From: Lachnospiraceae bacterium
GTDB taxonomy: Bacteria; Bacillota; Clostridia; Lachnospirales; Lachnospiraceae
NCBI GenBank assembly: GCA_022483465.1
Contig: JAKVNF010000002.1
Span: forward strand, 806,001 to 870,000
Direction: 5' to 3'
Length of the DNA: 64,000 bases
The notes under the pieces are model-generated. The model was not told where the DNA came from and did not search any database. It saw only the letters and a program-made list of their open reading frames with translations. Positions 8,036 to 15,640 of this stretch are shown piece by piece (position 1 is the stretch's first letter; each line of letters opens with the position of its first letter). Position numbers and translations under genes: made by a program.

Positions 8036-9904
8036 TTAATCGTTTTTTCTTAAAACAGTTAATTGAAAATCTGTATCCGAATGATAAATTCCAAGATTTT
8101 CCTTTTCTGAAGCCGCGGTGTCGCGAATAATTTCCTCCAGCTTAGGGGATTCCCCATCGGATACATCGGTACAGCAATAGATTTCTTGATACTCATCTAG
8201 TAAGTGTGAAATGTCGTCGTATTCCACAAAAGATAAGTTGCCATAGACGTCTTCTGTCAGCTTATTGCGCGGGTCCTCTATATATTTCTCTTTGTCTTCA
8301 TAAATAATGACATAGCAAGGATTATTAGTTAAATACGAAATGCTGCTTCCTGTATGTCCAGATTCAATGATAACAGGGATTTCTTCCTGCAATTGTCCGA
8401 ATTCTTTCTGCAATGCAACAGCATTGTTTCTATCGCGAATTGTATGGAAAGTATTCGTTCCTTCTGTATACAAGCCAATAATTATAGTAATAATTACCGC
8501 AACAGCTTTAATAGACGCGTCTTTAAGATTATTCACGCCGAAGCAGAAACACAGCCATAGGCCACCAAGTGCAGGGAGAAGATACCGTGTTTCCATAATT
8601 GGTCTCATGACGGCAGATGTTATTACGCCAAATGCAAATACAAAAAGAATCGGGAATAGCGAAATGCTTCTTTCTTTATTCAGCGGCCCGCTTTGAAACA
8701 CATAAAGAAATATAGGGAACATGCTAAAAGCGCCAAATATTGCAATTATAAAGCCAATATAATCGTTGACACCAAGTTTTGAAATCCAATAATTGTCTGA
8801 CACTTGTGTAACTTGCTTTTCTAGCACAGATAGCCACGGCAGATAGAGTACAACGCTAAGCAAGGCAGATAGTGTCCATCTCTTATAATACTTCTTCTGA
8901 ATCTCTCCTTTTTCCGTAGTACTAATTTGTTTTCTGTGATCAACGAATGGTGCGAAAAGAAGAATCAAATATAATGAAAATACCGCTATACATGCAAAAT
9001 AATGAGTATAGGATGCAGCAATTGAGAACAAAGACAAGAGAGTCCAAGCTGTTCTACTATTGCTGTTTGCAATTTCAATTGCAGCCAGCACTGCGAGCGT
9101 GACAAATAGCAACGCCCAGCTGTACATACGAATCTCCGAATAATAATCGGAAATCAATGGCATGCTGGTCATACAGAATGCAAACATTTCTCCTGTTAAG
9201 TCTGAGAAGCGCTTAGCAATATAGGTATATGAAAGAATAACAAGCATTATTTCTGGTATGAACGAGGTGAATGCTGCTACAGCAATAGAATGTTCTGTGT
9301 ATAACAGCTTCATAAAGAATTTTAAAATAATGTAGTAAAGAGGCGGATGAACATCTCTTGACGTTAGCAGAACCACATCGTGAAAAGGATGCTCAACAAG
9401 GCTCAAAGAAAAAGCTTCATCGTTCCAAATGCTCGGAACCGTGCATTCTAGTGCCTTCATGACAAGTGATGCCATTGTGGCAGCGAATAATATTATTTTA
9501 AGCGATACATGTAATATATTTTCATTCTTCGTCGAGATAGTCGAGTATCGAAATGAAAAAAGCTTTAACGTAAACGGAAAAGAGAGTATGCAAAGTAAGC
9601 ATGTCAGGGCAATCAAAAAGAAGGTGCGATCAATATCCAAACGATCTGCTACTTTCTGTATTTTCCCGTCTCCAAGATGTTGAATGTAGAAATACGTTCC
9701 TCCAACAATAAGAGAAATAGACGCACATAGCTTCGTCTTAATATCAGTCAGTCCATGATATCCTTTAGCTATTAGCACTCCTGTCAGTAATGATAATGCT
9801 GTCATTACAGCAGCAAGACTGTACCCTCTCACATTATCAGGAACAAACAGCAGAATGAAGAAGCACGAAGAGATATCAAGTACTATCAGTTTATTAACTT
9901 TCAT
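8036..9904 (-). CDS. GT-C fold membrane glycosyltransferase-like protein
   Basis: This 622-residue polytopic membrane protein has about a dozen hydrophobic segments. The first extracytoplasmic loop contains WNDEAFS and, shortly after, RDVHPPLYY (about residues 160-195), the acidic loop and following motif typical of PMT/ArnT-like GT-C transferases that use polyprenyl-phosphate sugars. A soluble C-terminal region of about 130 residues (ESGHTGSSISYLTNN onward) resembles the extracellular domain of such enzymes. It probably modifies a surface glycan outside the membrane; donor and acceptor are unknown. The gene is markedly AT-richer than holA or thrS, which suggests transfer. It lies downstream of the tmRNA terminator as a separate unit. 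Confidence 0.75.
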   Translation of the reverse strand: MKVNKLIVLDISSCFFILLFVPDNVRGYSLAAVMTALSLLTGVLIAKGYHGLTDIKTKLCASISLIVGGTYFYIQHLGDGKIQKVADRLDIDRTFFLIALTCLLCILSFPFTLKLFSFRYSTISTKNENILHVSLKIILFAATMASLVMKALECTVPSIWNDEAFSLSLVEHPFHDVVLLTSRDVHPPLYYIILKFFMKLLYTEHSIAVAAFTSFIPEIMLVILSYTYIAKRFSDLTGEMFAFCMTSMPLISDYYSEIRMYSWALLFVTLAVLAAIEIANSNSRTAWTLLSLFSIAASYTHYFACIAVFSLYLILLFAPFVDHRKQISTTEKGEIQKKYYKRWTLSALLSVVLYLPWLSVLEKQVTQVSDNYWISKLGVNDYIGFIIAIFGAFSMFPIFLYVFQSGPLNKERSISLFPILFVFAFGVITSAVMRPIMETRYLLPALGGLWLCFCFGVNNLKDASIKAVAVIITIIIGLYTEGTNTFHTIRDRNNAVALQKEFGQLQEEIPVIIESGHTGSSISYLTNNPCYVIIYEDKEKYIEDPRNKLTEDVYGNLSFVEYDDISHLLDEYQEIYCCTDVSDGESPKLEEIIRDTAASEKENLGIYHSDTDFQLTVLRKND

Positions 9905-10047
9905 AATAGTTCCAAGCTGTCGATATCTACTTATCTATCCTTAACTGGGCATTCCCACAAATTCCGCTTGTAAATACCCCGAAGAATTTTATCGACACAG
10001 TTACTATGTTTACAATTTGGGTCAGCAAAATGTCAGGAAATAATGCA

Positions 10048-10086
10048 AAATAAATCCCGCCTCAGACTGCTCCGAAGCGGGATTTT
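10048..10086 (-). terminator. Terminator after tmRNA
   Basis: On the minus strand AAATCCCGC and GCGGGATTT form a stem immediately after the tmRNA 3' end, followed by ATTTTG. Confidence 0.75.
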
Positions 10087-10452
10087 CGTGGATCTGAGGG
10101 GGATCGAACCCCTGTCCAAAATGACGTCGCAACGCCTTCTACATGCTTATTCCGCCTTCGTATCTGAACCGGGAGCAAGCGAACGAACTGTTCCAATTCG
10201 GGCTGGCATAAATCTTGGGACTGCTTTCTGACAGCTTGTCTTACAGTCTGCAGCCACTACCTTTTAACCTTACAGAATACAGCGGCGATATCTGCTAAGG
10301 CTTGTCGTTCCTTTACAGGAGCTTGCTGCGATTAGGCAGCCATTGCATAATCGTTGTTAGCGGTTATTGTTTGGTCCCGTGATAACGCAGGCTTGACCAT
10401 CTGCGGCATGCTTCTCGATGTTTCCTCACCCTGTCGAAACCAGATCAGACCC
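10087..10452 (-). ncRNA. ssrA: Transfer-messenger RNA (tmRNA)
   Basis: The RNA rescues stalled ribosomes together with SmpB. The 5' end GGGTCTGATCTGG and 3' end TTCGATCCCCCTCAGATCC pair as the acceptor stem (GGGTCTGA with TCAGATCC, one G-U), and the T-arm GGACAGGGGTTCGATCCCC is intact. The resume codon GCT (10359-10361) opens the tag reading frame ANNDYAMAA followed by TAA (10332-10334); a nonpolar AA C-terminus is the usual proteolysis signal. CCA is not encoded after the discriminator. The 5' end lies about 24 nt downstream of the promoter -10, consistent with RNase P processing. Confidence 0.95.
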
Positions 10453-10475
10453 ATGAGAATGTTTCCTGTGCGATT

Positions 10476-10503
10476 ATCATAGCAGAACGCGCCAATAACG
10501 CAA
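10476..10503 (-). promoter_or_regulatory. tmRNA promoter
   Basis: On the minus strand TTGCGT (10498-10503), a 16-bp spacer and TATGAT (10476-10481) lie just upstream of the mature 5' end. Confidence 0.65.
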
Positions 10504-10675
10504 GTGGCTTTTTTCGCATTATTCGGTGATTTAGCACAACAGTATTATTTTATTCCATAGGTATATTCATGCTTTAGGATATTTTATTGAGTAATACATT
10601 ATAATGCAATTTAATATAAACCGCTTGCGCTATGATGAATATTAACTGGGCTAATATGTGCCCGTCTCTATGCAA

Positions 10676-12292
10676 TCAGTAGTACCGGGCTACAGGTTCC
10701 TCGATGGCAGGTATGTCAATGCAGGTGCTGTTTCTAATATACAGGGTCATGGATCCGCAAGGAACTTTCGTGAAATCTGTTAAATCCAGATCCGGATCAA
10801 ATAAAAAATGTCTATCCCTTCTGTTTGCAGTTACAATTACATCAATGGAATCCAGATCTGTACTCTGCTCCCTGTAGCCTGACAGATATCCGTATGAATC
10901 ATAGTTGAACGCTTGATTTATCGTCTTTGCATCCTGATGCCAGTACCAGACATTATCCACTCCGTGAAGACGAAGCCAGTACTTGATCATCAAATTCCCT
11001 TCTTCGTCCGGACTAAAACAGGTCATGATACGAATGCTGTCATCCCCACCATGTTCCTTTGATATCTCCTCAACTGTTTCCATCGCTGTAGTGAGGCTTT
11101 TACCGCTGAATCGAAAGTAGTCTGCCTCAACCAATGCCCCCCGAAGATTTGCAAGCAGAAGTCCGATCAGCAGAATATAATACAGCTTCTCTCTCCTACC
11201 ATGAGAGAGTACCCGGTGTGGAATGAACAATACAAATATCGCTGCATATCCTACTGCCCAAGGCAGGATATAACGTTCTGTCATATCGCGGATATACAGA
11301 ACCATCTGCGGCAGAATAAAGCTCAAAAATAGGAGTCCCTCCCGCCAGTATGCTCTTGCCCGATCCCAGAAGGAAAAGAATATAAATAATAGTAGAAGTG
11401 AAAATAAGGCATACCAACGAAGATCCGTTGTCACCGAATGAATAACGCCATTTACAATTGAAATGTCCGATGAGGCGGATACATTTCGGTTGTAAACCAC
11501 TGCCCAGATCAGCACGAGCATCGTGATAAAAAGTACCGTAAGGGACGCACAAAGAATCCGTCTCCCGGTCTTATGTTCGGTGGTCAATGCCTTTGAAAAC
11601 CCAATTGATTCTGGTCTCCCCCTGTATATTGTTAAACAGACTAGAAACGGCACGGTCATGATATAGGACTCTTTGTACAGACTCATGCATGTCGCAAGAA
11701 CGAGTGTCAAAATAAGGTCCGATATCCGATACCAATCTAGGTAGCGAAGTAAAAACAATAATGTAAGTGCCAGAAGCAGAGTTCCGAAATTCTCCTGCGG
11801 ACCCATCTTCCATACTGCGGCCATTTGGTAGCCGATTATTGAAATAAAAGAAAAGAGGAAACTCAGAAATCTACCATTTCCCGTTCTTCGACCGAGGTGA
11901 TAAAGAACTGTCATTGTGCTTGCAGCAATGAAACCTCTGCATACGGAGATAGCTATGGTATCGATACCAAATACCGCCACTGTCAATACCCGAAGTATGT
12001 AATAAAGTGGGCGGAACCGCCTTGTGAAATCATATGCCAGCCAAGATCCAATCGTTTTGGGAATACTCCAATGCTGATCTTTCAGTAAAAATTCCATTTC
12101 CGCGAATTCATGATCATCCACGTAATGAAAGCCAGAAAATAATGTTCCCTTGCCAATCAAAATTGCAAAAACAATCGCACAGAACAGCAAAAATGAAATT
12201 ACCGTCTCTTTAACCTGTTCTCCCTCTATTTTGTGGTTCAAGTTCCCTCCAAAACGATGATTCTCCTCAAATAATGCTTTGGGCCGATTCAT
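10676..12292 (-). CDS. Polytopic membrane protein, GT-C glycosyltransferase-like
   Basis: The 538-residue product starts at ATG 12292 behind GGGGGGAGA; a TTG-started extension to 12316 is less likely. It has an N-terminal membrane segment followed by YVDDHEFAEMEF (about residues 50-62), an acidic first loop typical of GT-C transferases, then roughly ten further membrane helices and a C-terminal soluble part. The family is not identified precisely. A surface glycosylation role is inferred from fold and from the many glycan genes in the window. It sits between smpB and ssrA, which are usually adjacent or nearly so, and is AT-richer than smpB and rnr, so it looks like an insertion into a conserved block. 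Confidence 0.65.
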   Translation of the reverse strand: MNRPKALFEENHRFGGNLNHKIEGEQVKETVISFLLFCAIVFAILIGKGTLFSGFHYVDDHEFAEMEFLLKDQHWSIPKTIGSWLAYDFTRRFRPLYYILRVLTVAVFGIDTIAISVCRGFIAASTMTVLYHLGRRTGNGRFLSFLFSFISIIGYQMAAVWKMGPQENFGTLLLALTLLFLLRYLDWYRISDLILTLVLATCMSLYKESYIMTVPFLVCLTIYRGRPESIGFSKALTTEHKTGRRILCASLTVLFITMLVLIWAVVYNRNVSASSDISIVNGVIHSVTTDLRWYALFSLLLLFIFFSFWDRARAYWREGLLFLSFILPQMVLYIRDMTERYILPWAVGYAAIFVLFIPHRVLSHGRREKLYYILLIGLLLANLRGALVEADYFRFSGKSLTTAMETVEEISKEHGGDDSIRIMTCFSPDEEGNLMIKYWLRLHGVDNVWYWHQDAKTINQAFNYDSYGYLSGYREQSTDLDSIDVIVTANRRDRHFLFDPDLDLTDFTKVPCGSMTLYIRNSTCIDIPAIEEPVARYY

Positions 12293-12459
12293 GGGTACTC
12301 TCCCCCCTATAACCAATTAATATTGCCATTTGAATGTATTCAGGTTTCGACTTTTTTCACTCTGTAGTAATACGTCTCTTGTTATCGTACTGCATTGGAT
12401 CATTCATATAGCATTCAGCTGCTGTTCTCGCTCTGTGCTTGCTCTGCGTGATCAGTAGA

Positions 12460-12927
12460 TCAGTACTTCATGACATCCCGATAATTGCGCTCCATCTCTC
12501 TCGTGATGTCGCGCTTGCGGATGTCCTGGCGCTTGTCATAGCTGTGCTTACCTTTTGCAAGGCCGATCTCGATCTTCACCTTGCCGCGCTTAAAGTAGAC
12601 GGAGAGCGGCACAATGGTGTATCCGTCCTGCTGCACCGCTTGGGCGAGCACGCGGATCTCCGTCTTGTGCAGAAGGAGCTTCCGTTTGCGCACCGGGTCC
12701 CGGTTGAAGAGGTTCCCGTGATCATAGGGGGAGATATTCATCCCCTCAATCCAGGCTTCACCCTGATCGATCTCCACATAGGCCTCCTTGACGGAGACCT
12801 TCCCCTGCCGGATGGACTTGACCTCCGTCCCGGCCAGGGCGATGCCGCACTCATATTTCTTCTCTATAAAGTAGTCGTGGTATGCCTTCTTGTTGTTGGC
12901 AACCAGCTTAATGCTTTCCCCTGCCAT
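12460..12927 (-). CDS. smpB: SsrA-binding protein
   Basis: SmpB binds tmRNA and places it in the A site of stalled ribosomes. The 155-residue product shows the family motifs NKKAYHDYFIEKKYECGIAL near the N-terminus, GTEVKSIRQGKVSVKEAY, GMNISPYDHGN and the basic C-terminal tail KGKHSYDKRQDIRKRD. Start ATG 12927 has AAGGAAAG upstream and overlaps the end of rnr by 20 nt, which indicates coupled translation. Its RNA partner lies about 2 kb further along the same strand. Confidence 0.96.
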   Translation of the reverse strand: MAGESIKLVANNKKAYHDYFIEKKYECGIALAGTEVKSIRQGKVSVKEAYVEIDQGEAWIEGMNISPYDHGNLFNRDPVRKRKLLLHKTEIRVLAQAVQQDGYTIVPLSVYFKRGKVKIEIGLAKGKHSYDKRQDIRKRDITREMERNYRDVMKY

Positions 12928-15139
12928 TGTTCTTTCCTTTTCCAGAGCGGGAACCATTGTTCCTGTTGTTCCCGTTCCCGCCATTCTTCATCGGGAAGAA
13001 GGATTTTCCGCCCTGATTTCCCTTCTTCGGCTTTCCGCCGTCCTGACGGAACGGCTTCCTGCTGTTCTTATCAAATTTCCTGCCGCCACGGTCTCTGCGC
13101 CCGCCGTTTGCTGCAGGCTCCATGCCGTCGATGGCAAAGTCGATGGTACGGGCAATGATGTCGCAGGCTGCGCACTTGACCTTCACCGTCTGTCCCAGCT
13201 CAAAGGTCTTGCCGGTGTGCTCTCCCTTCAGGATGTAATTCTGGTCATCAAACTCGTAGTAGTCGTCTCCCATCTCGGCAACAGGCACCATGCCCTCCAC
13301 CGTGTTGGGAAGCTCCACATACATGCCCCAGCCGGTGAGGCCGGAGACCTTGCCCTCGTAGACCTCGCCGAGGCGCTCCTTCATGTACTCGGCCTTCTTC
13401 TGCTTGTCGGTCTCCCGCTCTGCCTCATCCGCTCTGCGCTCCATAGTGCTGGACTGCTTGCAGACAAAGGGCAGGATCTCGTTGTAGTGCTCGATCCGCT
13501 TCTCATCCAGCTTTCCGTGCAGATACTCCTTGATGATCCGGTGAATCTGGGTATCGGGATACCGGCGGATCGGGGAGGTGAAGTGGCAGTAGTACTTCAG
13601 TGCCAGGCCGTAGTGGCCGCCGCACTCCGTCGTATATTCTGCCCGCTGCATGGACCGCAGTGTCATGGTGCTGAGCATGGCCTCTTCCGGGGTTCCCTTG
13701 ACCTTCTCCAGAAGGTTGCGGATCTCCAGCGGAGTCACCTCGGAATCGCTTCCCTCCAGCTTATAGCCATAGTTGCCGATGAAGGTGCGCAGGCCCTGGA
13801 TCTTCTCCTCCAGGGGCTGGCCATGGGTGCGGTACACAAAGGGGATCTTTCGCTCACAGAAGGTCTTGGCCACGGTCTCGTTGGCCGCGATCATGAAGTT
13901 CTCGATCATCTGGGTCGCATCGTTGCTCTCGTGCAGGCGGATGTCCAGGGGCTTTCCATTCTCGTCCAGAATGATCTCCGACTCCTGGAAGTCAAAGTCG
14001 ATGGAGCCGCGCTCGGCGCGCTTCTGCTCCAGCATCTTCGCCAGCTTCAGGCCCCTTCTGAGCATCCGGCAGAGTTCCAGTGCCCGGGTCTTGGTGGCGG
14101 TGTAGCCCTGCATCTTCAGGGCATTCTCGATCTCACTGTCGTCCTTTTCCTCAAAGAGCTTCATCACGCCGGGATAGGACAGCTTGGCATCGCTCTTGAC
14201 GATGGTCTCCACCACGCGGGAGTCCACCAGATTTGCCTTCTCATCAAAGTCCATGATGCAGGAGAGCGCATAGCGGTCCTCACCCTGATTCAGGGAGCAG
14301 ATGCCGTTGGAGAGCTCGTGAGGCAGCATCGGAATCACCCGGTCCACCAGATAGATACTGGTGGCACGGTTGAGGGCCTCCTTGTCCAGAGGGGAGCCTT
14401 CCTTCACGTACTGCGCCACGTCTGCGATGTGCACGCCCAGGCGATAGCCGGTCTTCGTCTTTTCGACCGAGATTGCGTCGTCGATGTCCTTCGTGTCCGG
14501 TCCGTCGACCGTGACCGTGGGAACTTTTCTCCAGTCCTCTCTCCCCTTGGCGGCGGTATCCTGATCCGCCTTCACATCCACGTAATCCGGGATGTGGGAG
14601 ACCTCCTCCTTCACGTCGTCCGGGAACTCCCCGGGCAGATCATAGGCGCGGATGATGGACAGGATATCCACCCCCGGGTCATCCATGTGTCCCAGGATCT
14701 CGGTGATTCTGCCCTGTACCGGCTTATTCGGGCTGCCGTAGTCCGTGATCTTCACCACGACCTTGTGGCCGTTCACGGCTCCCATGGAGTCCTGGCGGCT
14801 GACAAAGATATCCGCATGGATCTTGCCGTTGTCCGGGGTCACATAACCCGCCTTGTTCTCTCTCGTATAGGTTCCGACCAGGGACTTGGTTCCCCGCTCC
14901 AGAATCCGGGTGACCTCCGCCTCCTGGCGCCGCTCCCCTTTTCCGATGGGTGCGGAGTTCCTCTCCCGCTCCGGCAGGAGCCTGACCTGTACCGTATCAT
15001 GATAGAAGGCGCCGCCTGTCCGGTCCGGGGGAATGAACAGATCCCGGTCCATCCCGTCCACGCTTACAAATCCAAAGCCTCTTGCGTTGGACTCAAATAC
15101 ACCCTCTAGATATACGTCTTTGCTGCTGTTGTTATTCAA
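12908..15139 (-). CDS. rnr: Ribonuclease R
   Basis: This 3'-5' exoribonuclease degrades structured RNA and takes part in trans-translation quality control. Domains in order are cold-shock-type RNA-binding domains (about 10-160, GVFESNARGFGFVSVDG), the RNB catalytic domain with the acidic cluster DGPDTKDIDDAIS, the HFTSPIRRYPD signature and a C-terminal S1 domain (GEVYEGKVSGLTGWGMYVEL). A last ~60-residue tail is rich in Gly, Asn, Lys and Arg and is probably an RNA- or SmpB-contacting extension. The N-terminal winged-helix region of many RNase R proteins is absent. TTG 15139 has GAGGAG at the right distance; the frame also offers ATG 15193 without a ribosome site. Confidence 0.94.
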   Translation of the reverse strand: MNNNSSKDVYLEGVFESNARGFGFVSVDGMDRDLFIPPDRTGGAFYHDTVQVRLLPERERNSAPIGKGERRQEAEVTRILERGTKSLVGTYTRENKAGYVTPDNGKIHADIFVSRQDSMGAVNGHKVVVKITDYGSPNKPVQGRITEILGHMDDPGVDILSIIRAYDLPGEFPDDVKEEVSHIPDYVDVKADQDTAAKGREDWRKVPTVTVDGPDTKDIDDAISVEKTKTGYRLGVHIADVAQYVKEGSPLDKEALNRATSIYLVDRVIPMLPHELSNGICSLNQGEDRYALSCIMDFDEKANLVDSRVVETIVKSDAKLSYPGVMKLFEEKDDSEIENALKMQGYTATKTRALELCRMLRRGLKLAKMLEQKRAERGSIDFDFQESEIILDENGKPLDIRLHESNDATQMIENFMIAANETVAKTFCERKIPFVYRTHGQPLEEKIQGLRTFIGNYGYKLEGSDSEVTPLEIRNLLEKVKGTPEEAMLSTMTLRSMQRAEYTTECGGHYGLALKYYCHFTSPIRRYPDTQIHRIIKEYLHGKLDEKRIEHYNEILPFVCKQSSTMERRADEAERETDKQKKAEYMKERLGEVYEGKVSGLTGWGMYVELPNTVEGMVPVAEMGDDYYEFDDQNYILKGEHTGKTFELGQTVKVKCAACDIIARTIDFAIDGMEPAANGGRRDRGGRKFDKNSRKPFRQDGGKPKKGNQGGKSFFPMKNGGNGNNRNNGSRSGKGKNNGRGKH

Positions 15140-15252
15140 ACCTTCTCCTCTGCCGGCAGTCCTCTCCGGCATTCTCTGATGTTCTCCCGTCATATGTCGA
15201 CGCTATTATATCGTATCTTCTCCGTCTTTCCTCTGCTTTTCGTTTCCAGGGC

Positions 15253-15288
15253 AAAAAAAGGCGCTCCGTTCAGAATCGAGGGAGCGCC
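15253..15288 (-). terminator. Terminator between secG and rnr
   Basis: GGAGCGCC-type arms (15259-15266 and 15281-15288) form a stem with a seven-T run on the minus strand. It would end the secG transcript, so rnr probably has its own promoter or depends on readthrough. Confidence 0.85.
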
Positions 15289-15313
15289 GCACTTACAGAT
15301 ATAAGGTTCCTTG

Positions 15314-15553
15314 TCAGAACAGACTCATGTCGAGAAGAATGCACAGGGCAAAGAGAAGCACCACAAGCAGTGTAGTGAACTTCACCAGTCGTCCCTCCAT
15401 GGAACGGCCCTTATTCTTCCCCCAATAGGTCTCTGCGGTTCCGGCAATGGCGCCAAGGCCGTCCTGCTTGCCTTCCTGCATGAGGACAATGATCGTCAGA
15501 ACGACGCTCACAATGATCAAAACAATGGTCAGGATCGTACGGATTACGCTCAT
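15314..15553 (-). CDS. secG: Preprotein translocase subunit SecG
   Basis: SecG is the small auxiliary subunit of the SecYEG channel. The 79-residue product has two membrane helices (residues 3-22 and about 55-74) joined by a loop containing LMQEGKQDGLGAIAG and ETYWGKNKGRSMEG, the typical SecG pattern. Start ATG 15553 is supported by size and by a purine-rich site (GGAAAGAGAC) upstream; the longer frame to 15628 adds residues not seen in the family. secG-rnr-smpB-ssrA is a conserved order in Firmicutes. Confidence 0.93.
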   Translation of the reverse strand: MSVIRTILTIVLIIVSVVLTIIVLMQEGKQDGLGAIAGTAETYWGKNKGRSMEGRLVKFTTLLVVLLFALCILLDMSLF

Positions 15554-15640
15554 CTTAGTCTCTTTCCTTCCACTCTGCCGTATCCTGTGACAGGGAGAAA
15601 ATCCACAAGGGCACAGTTTCTCTTTCACATACGGACGTTA

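Noticed and set aside
12890-15109. Plus-strand frame of 739 codons opposite rnr
   Set aside because: Antisense shadow of rnr with repetitive Leu/Val/Asp/Gly make-up.
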